NCBI GenBank assembly: GCA_023442495.1
Contig: JAEZZB010000063.1
Coordinates: 1 to 8,636, forward strand
Source: Bacillota bacterium
Lineage (GTDB): Bacteria > Bacillota > Clostridia > Tissierellales > Peptoniphilaceae
Reading direction: 5' to 3'
DNA length: 8,636 bases
Shown here: positions 5,310 through 8,636 of the stretch, piece after piece
Layout: each line of letters opens with the position of its first letter
Position numbering within the stretch: position 1 is the first letter of the stretch
Notes under the pieces: generated by a model
What the model saw: only the letters and a program-made list of their open reading frames with translations
What the model was told of the DNA's origin: nothing
Database searches by the model: none
Made by a program: the position numbers and the translations under genes

Positions 5310-5318
5310 GGAGCAAAA

Positions 5319-6413
5319 ATGAAATTTAAGATATTAAAATCAGAACTTGATAAGCATATATCTATAGCTCAAAAAGCTATTTCTAATAAATCATCAATTC
5401 AACTTCTTGAAGGTATATTATTTACTGTAAAAGATGGTCAATTAATACTTAGTTCAACTGATTTAGAACTATCTATAGAAACAAGAGTAGATTGTGATGT
5501 TATTGATGAAGGTTCAATTGTGATTAATTCAGCTATGATAGGAAATCTAGTCAGAAAAATGCCTCAAGATATGATAACTATTACTGTTGATGGTGTAAAT
5601 ATAAATATTAAATCACAAAATTCAGTATTTGATATTACTGGACAGGAAGCTAACGAATATCCTCAAAATCCTGATATCCACGAAGAAGTATTGTTAACAA
5701 TGGAAAATCAAGATTTAAAAGATGCTATTAAAGAAACTATTTTCGCTACATCAAATGATGAAACAAGACTTGCATTCACAGGTGTTTTATTTGAAATAAA
5801 AGAAGATTATGTAAGATTTGTTGGTTTAGACGGATATAGAATGGCTATGAAAACTTTTGAAATAAATTCAGAATCTCAAGCTACATCTATAGTTCCAAAA
5901 AGAGCTTTTAATGAACTTATAAAAATACTAGATGATACATCTACAGATATAATTGTTATCCCTGGACATATAGTATTTATAAATGGTTCAACAAAGATGT
6001 ATTCAAGACTTATAGATAAAAACTATATTGATTACAATAAGATAATTATTAAAAGACATAAAACAACTGTTAAATTAAATAGAAATGATTTTATAAATTC
6101 TTTAGAAAGAGCATTGCTACTTACAACAGGAAATAATGCTTCGCTTACAAAATTAAGTTTTGAAGATGATATGATTTCTATTAATTCTAATTCAGAATTT
6201 GGTAAATTAGATGAAAAGATTTATGTTGAAAAAGAAGGAGATGATTTATTAATAGCTTTTAATACCAGATATATGCTTGATGGATTAAAGGCTATTGAAG
6301 ATGATGAAATTGTACTTCATTTAAATTCACAATTAGAACCAATGAATATTTTCCCGGTAAATGATTCAAATCAATACATCTATATAGTATTACCTGTAAG
6401 ACTTTCTAAATAG
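5319..6413 (+). CDS. dnaN: DNA polymerase III subunit beta (sliding clamp)
   Basis: DnaN forms the dimeric ring that tethers replicative polymerase and many repair proteins to DNA. The product is 364 residues, close to the family's roughly 366-378, and should fold as three similar domains. The N-terminal domain holds SSIQLLEGILFTVKDG (25-40) and STDLELSIETRV (46-57). The C-terminal QYIYIVLPVRLSK matches the clamp's final strand (usually a YxYxxxPMRL-like ending), which lines the hydrophobic partner-binding groove. The start is supported by AGGAG 5 nt upstream and by the family start MKFKI. It is 160 bp after dnaA, with the origin core between them, and only 8 nt before yaaA. It probably heads the dnaN–yaaA–recF–gyrB transcript or is read through from dnaA. 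Confidence 0.98.
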   Translation: MKFKILKSELDKHISIAQKAISNKSSIQLLEGILFTVKDGQLILSSTDLELSIETRVDCDVIDEGSIVINSAMIGNLVRKMPQDMITITVDGVNINIKSQNSVFDITGQEANEYPQNPDIHEEVLLTMENQDLKDAIKETIFATSNDETRLAFTGVLFEIKEDYVRFVGLDGYRMAMKTFEINSESQATSIVPKRAFNELIKILDDTSTDIIVIPGHIVFINGSTKMYSRLIDKNYIDYNKIIIKRHKTTVKLNRNDFINSLERALLLTTGNNASLTKLSFEDDMISINSNSEFGKLDEKIYVEKEGDDLLIAFNTRYMLDGLKAIEDDEIVLHLNSQLEPMNIFPVNDSNQYIYIVLPVRLSK

Positions 6414-6421
6414 AGGTAAAA

Positions 6422-6628
6422 ATGAAAATTAAAATAGATACAGAATTTATCAAACTTGATAGTTTATTAAAATATGCCTCAATTGTTCAAACAGGCGGAG
6501 AAGCAAAAGATTTAATTCTTGATGAACAAGTTAAACTAAATGGAGAAGTAGTTACACAAAGAGGAAAGAAGATTAGACCTGGGGATAAAATAGAAGTTTT
6601 AGATCAAATACTTGAAATTGAAGGATAG
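6422..6628 (+). CDS. yaaA: S4-domain RNA-binding protein YaaA/RlbA type
   Basis: This is a 68-residue protein consisting of essentially one S4 RNA-binding fold, found between dnaN and recF in many Bacillota. B. subtilis YaaA (renamed RlbA) has been linked to the ribosome, but the molecular role is poorly defined. Visible family features are EFIKLDSLLKYASIVQTGGE (8-27), AKDLILDEQVKLNGEVVTQR (28-47) and GKKIRPGDKIEV (48-59), the last being the basic loop and turn of S4 domains. It is unrelated to E. coli YaaA. Its SD (AGAGG) overlaps the dnaN stop codon. Its own stop is 2 nt before recF, so translation is probably coupled on both sides. Confidence 0.92.
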   Translation: MKIKIDTEFIKLDSLLKYASIVQTGGEAKDLILDEQVKLNGEVVTQRGKKIRPGDKIEVLDQILEIEG

Positions 6629-6630
6629 AC

Positions 6631-7755
6631 ATGATTATTGAGGAACTTAGACTGATAAATCATAGAAATTATGATTATGAAAATATTAATTTTCATGATA
6701 AAACAAATATATTAGTTGGGAAAAATGCTCAAGGTAAGACTAATTTACTAGAGGCGATATATATTTGTGCAAGAGGATACAGTTTTAAAAATCTCAAAGA
6801 GAATGAATTGATAAATTTTCACAAAAATCAGATGTATCTTAAGGCTAGAATAAGAAATAAAGATAAGAAAAGAACAGTAGAGATTAAAATTTCAAGAGAT
6901 GATAAAAAAATCATTATTATAAATGAAGTCAATATTACAAATCTAAGCGATATGAAAAGTCAATTTGGAGTTGTAATATTTGCTCCAGAAGAAATATTAG
7001 TAATAAAAGATACTCCTGCTTTGAGAAGAAGATTTATTGATGATATTATTTCAAATAATGATAATGTATATAAAAAACACTTGATCAATTTCTATAAAAT
7101 AAGAAGTCAAAAAAATGAATTATTAAAAAATAGAAATACTAAATATTTCGATCAAATGCTTGATACATATAATCAAAGACTTGTTGAATATTCAGCAATA
7201 ATTGGAATTTATAGATATAAATATTTGAATATAATAAAAAAATATGCAAAAAAGTTTCATTATGAATTATCTTCTAGTAAAGAAAATTTAAAAATTATAT
7301 ATGATAATAATTTTTCTACTAATTTTGAAAGTGTTGAAAATATAAAAAAAGAGTTTAGTGAAATTTTAGAAAAAAATAAAGAAAAAGAGATAAATAGAGG
7401 ACAAAGCCTTTATGGTCCTCATAAGGATGATATATTATTTTTAATTAATGATAAAGATGCTAAAATTTATGGATCACAAGGACAGCAAAGAACTATTATG
7501 TTATCCTTGAAATTAGCAGAGGCGAAATTAATAGAAGAGATAACTAAAACTAAACCTATACTACTTTGGGATGATGTTTTTTCGGAATTAGATAAACAAA
7601 GAGCAACTTTATTAGTGGAAAAATCTAAAGCATATCAAAATATTATTACTACAAATTCATTACTAGAAATTAATACCGATAATTTAGATGGGAAAATTTT
7701 TACTATTATTGATGGAAAAGTTATAAACGAAAGGAAAAAGAATGGCAAAAAATAA
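6631..7755 (+). CDS. recF: DNA replication and repair protein RecF
   Basis: RecF is an SMC-like ABC ATPase that acts with RecO and RecR to load RecA at single-strand gaps and stalled forks. The 374-residue product has normal length. It shows N-terminal LRLINHRNYDYENINF (6-21), Walker A GKNAQGKTN (30-38), and a coiled arm region around 150-255. YGPHKDDI (261-268) is conserved, the ABC signature is SQGQQR (282-287), and Walker B plus D-loop is ILLWDDVFSELD (310-321). The Trp before the two Asp residues is a conservative oddity, where Leu is usual. The SD AAGGA (6621-6625) lies inside the end of yaaA, 5 nt before the ATG. The 3' end overlaps gyrB by 14 nt. All catalytic motifs are intact. Confidence 0.97.
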   Translation: MIIEELRLINHRNYDYENINFHDKTNILVGKNAQGKTNLLEAIYICARGYSFKNLKENELINFHKNQMYLKARIRNKDKKRTVEIKISRDDKKIIIINEVNITNLSDMKSQFGVVIFAPEEILVIKDTPALRRRFIDDIISNNDNVYKKHLINFYKIRSQKNELLKNRNTKYFDQMLDTYNQRLVEYSAIIGIYRYKYLNIIKKYAKKFHYELSSSKENLKIIYDNNFSTNFESVENIKKEFSEILEKNKEKEINRGQSLYGPHKDDILFLINDKDAKIYGSQGQQRTIMLSLKLAEAKLIEEITKTKPILLWDDVFSELDKQRATLLVEKSKAYQNIITTNSLLEINTDNLDGKIFTIIDGKVINERKKNGKK

Positions 7756-8636
7756 CGGATATAGTGAATCCAATATTAGGGTTTTAGAGGGACTTGAAGC
7801 AGTTCGTGTAAGACCGGGTATGTATATTGGATCTACAGATGAAAGAGGTCTTCACCATTTGGTGTATGAAGTAGTTGATAACTCTGTCGATGAAGCACTA
7901 GCTGGTAGAGCTGATACCATTACTATAGAAATTTATGAAGATGGTTCAATAGAAATTTCAGATAATGGTTCTGGTATTCCAGTAAAAAAACACGCAACAA
8001 CAGGAAAATCAACATTAGAAACAGTACTTACTATACTTCATGCTGGTGGTAAATTTGATTCCGAAGCATATCAATTTTCGGGTGGTTTACATGGTGTAGG
8101 TGTTTCAGTAGTTAATGCTCTTTCAAAAAAAATGATTGCTGAAGTTAAAAGAGATGGATATAGATATACTCAAGAATTTTCAAGAGGTGAAACATTAACT
8201 AAACTTAAGAAACATGAAGCTACAGAAGAAACTGGTACAAAGATTAGATTTTGGCCAGATGATGAAATATTCGAAACTATTGAATTTGATAGAAATACAC
8301 TAAATAAGAGATTTTTAGAAATGTCTTTTTTAAATCAAGGCTTAAGGCTTATTTTTATAGATAATCGTGGAGAATATCATAAAGAAGAATTTTACGCTGA
8401 AGGTGGTGTAGCATCTTTTGTTGAATATTTAAATAGAAAAAAAACACCGCTTCATCCTGAAATTATGCATTTTAAGGGAATGTCTTATGGGTGCGAAGTT
8501 GATATATCTATTCAATATACAGATGCATATTCTGAAAATATATTTTCATTTGCAAATACAGTTTTAACTCCTGAAGGTGGTACACATTTAACAGGGTTTA
8601 GGTCTGGACTTACTAAGGCTATAAATAATTATGCTA
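7742..8636 (+). CDS. gyrB: DNA gyrase subunit B; 3' end outside the window
   Basis: GyrB is the ATPase subunit of gyrase, which with GyrA introduces negative supercoils and relieves stress ahead of forks. I translated 298 residues with no interruption before the right edge. The GHKL ATPase domain shows VLEGLEAVRVRPGMYIGST (14-32), EVVDNSVDEA (43-52; Glu43 and Asn47 for catalysis and Mg), DNGSGIP (74-80; Asp74 binds adenine) and the ATP-lid GGLHGVGVSVVNALS (114-128). GTKIRFWPDDEIFE (165-178) follows. The transducer domain begins near 220 and includes EGGTHLTGFRSGL (278-290). The TOPRIM and C-terminal parts are missing only because of the window edge. The start ATG lies within the last codons of recF, with AAGGA 6 nt upstream. 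Context (recF neighbour) and sequence favour GyrB over ParE. Confidence 0.97.
   Translation, partial: MAKNNGYSESNIRVLEGLEAVRVRPGMYIGSTDERGLHHLVYEVVDNSVDEALAGRADTITIEIYEDGSIEISDNGSGIPVKKHATTGKSTLETVLTILHAGGKFDSEAYQFSGGLHGVGVSVVNALSKKMIAEVKRDGYRYTQEFSRGETLTKLKKHEATEETGTKIRFWPDDEIFETIEFDRNTLNKRFLEMSFLNQGLRLIFIDNRGEYHKEEFYAEGGVASFVEYLNRKKTPLHPEIMHFKGMSYGCEVDISIQYTDAYSENIFSFANTVLTPEGGTHLTGFRSGLTKAINNYA

Larger units (their letters stand above)
5159..5318. other. oriC part 2: dnaA–dnaN intergenic region
   Basis: This 160-bp non-coding gap is ordered along the plus strand as a DnaA-box pair (5198-5218), then 54 bp of A/T-rich spacer. The spacer includes a tandem TATAAACA (5253-5268) and a degenerate TTATAAACA box-like site (5252-5260). 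Six DnaA-trio units (5273-5290), an A/T-only run and the dnaN SD follow. Box, trio, then A/T tract is the order known for Bacillota origin cores, so this is the likely unwinding half of oriC. I see no clear terminator for dnaA and no convincing separate dnaN promoter. Confidence 0.85.

Noticed and set aside
1..8636. An undescribed defence, mobile or biosynthetic system
   Set aside because: Every coding segment in both arms is a recognised origin-proximal housekeeping gene, and the non-coding DNA is explained by the origin, promoters and one terminator. No repeats, integrase, transposase or unfamiliar reading frames were seen.

Overview
The window is a chromosomal replication-origin neighbourhood from a low-G+C (about 30% G+C by eye) Gram-positive bacterium. 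The gene order mnmE–jag–yidC–yidD–rnpA–rpmH <-> dnaA–dnaN–yaaA–recF–gyrB is the classic Bacillota/Clostridia origin layout. The short YidC without a lipobox, the absence of a remB-like gene between recF and gyrB, and the extreme A+T bias suggest an anaerobic clostridial or Tissierellia/Peptoniphilaceae-type organism. That family placement is inference and was not tested by a search.

The left arm (1-3268) is entirely on the minus strand. A near-perfect sigma-A promoter (3333-3361) drives rpmH (bL34), rnpA (RNase P protein), yidD, yidC (membrane insertase) and jag/khpB (RNA-binding protein). The genes are spaced by 16 nt or less, or overlap. A hairpin-plus-U-tract terminator (765-797) follows jag. 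mnmE (tRNA wobble modification GTPase) begins only 41 nt beyond it and runs off the left edge, cut just after its P-loop. The block combines ribosome/tRNA maturation with membrane protein insertion.

The centre holds a bipartite oriC. A 450-bp gene-free stretch upstream of dnaA carries six DnaA-box-like 9-mers (two of them exact TTATCCACA), two candidate dnaA promoters and very A/T-rich DNA. The 160-bp dnaA–dnaN gap holds two more boxes, then a run of six DnaA-trio units (5273-5290) and an all-A/T tract, which is the probable unwinding site.

The right arm (3719-8636) is entirely on the plus strand: dnaA (initiator), dnaN (sliding clamp), an S4-domain protein (yaaA/rlbA), recF (recombination mediator) and the first 298 codons of gyrB (gyrase B). 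From dnaN to gyrB the genes are 8 nt apart, 2 nt apart, then overlapping by 14 nt, so they probably form one transcript. Both arms are transcribed away from the origin, i.e. co-directionally with replication. I see no mobile element, CRISPR, tRNA or unfamiliar gene system. The most noteworthy points are the origin architecture, a one-residue contraction in DnaA's DNA-binding motif, and Jag's very acidic linker.
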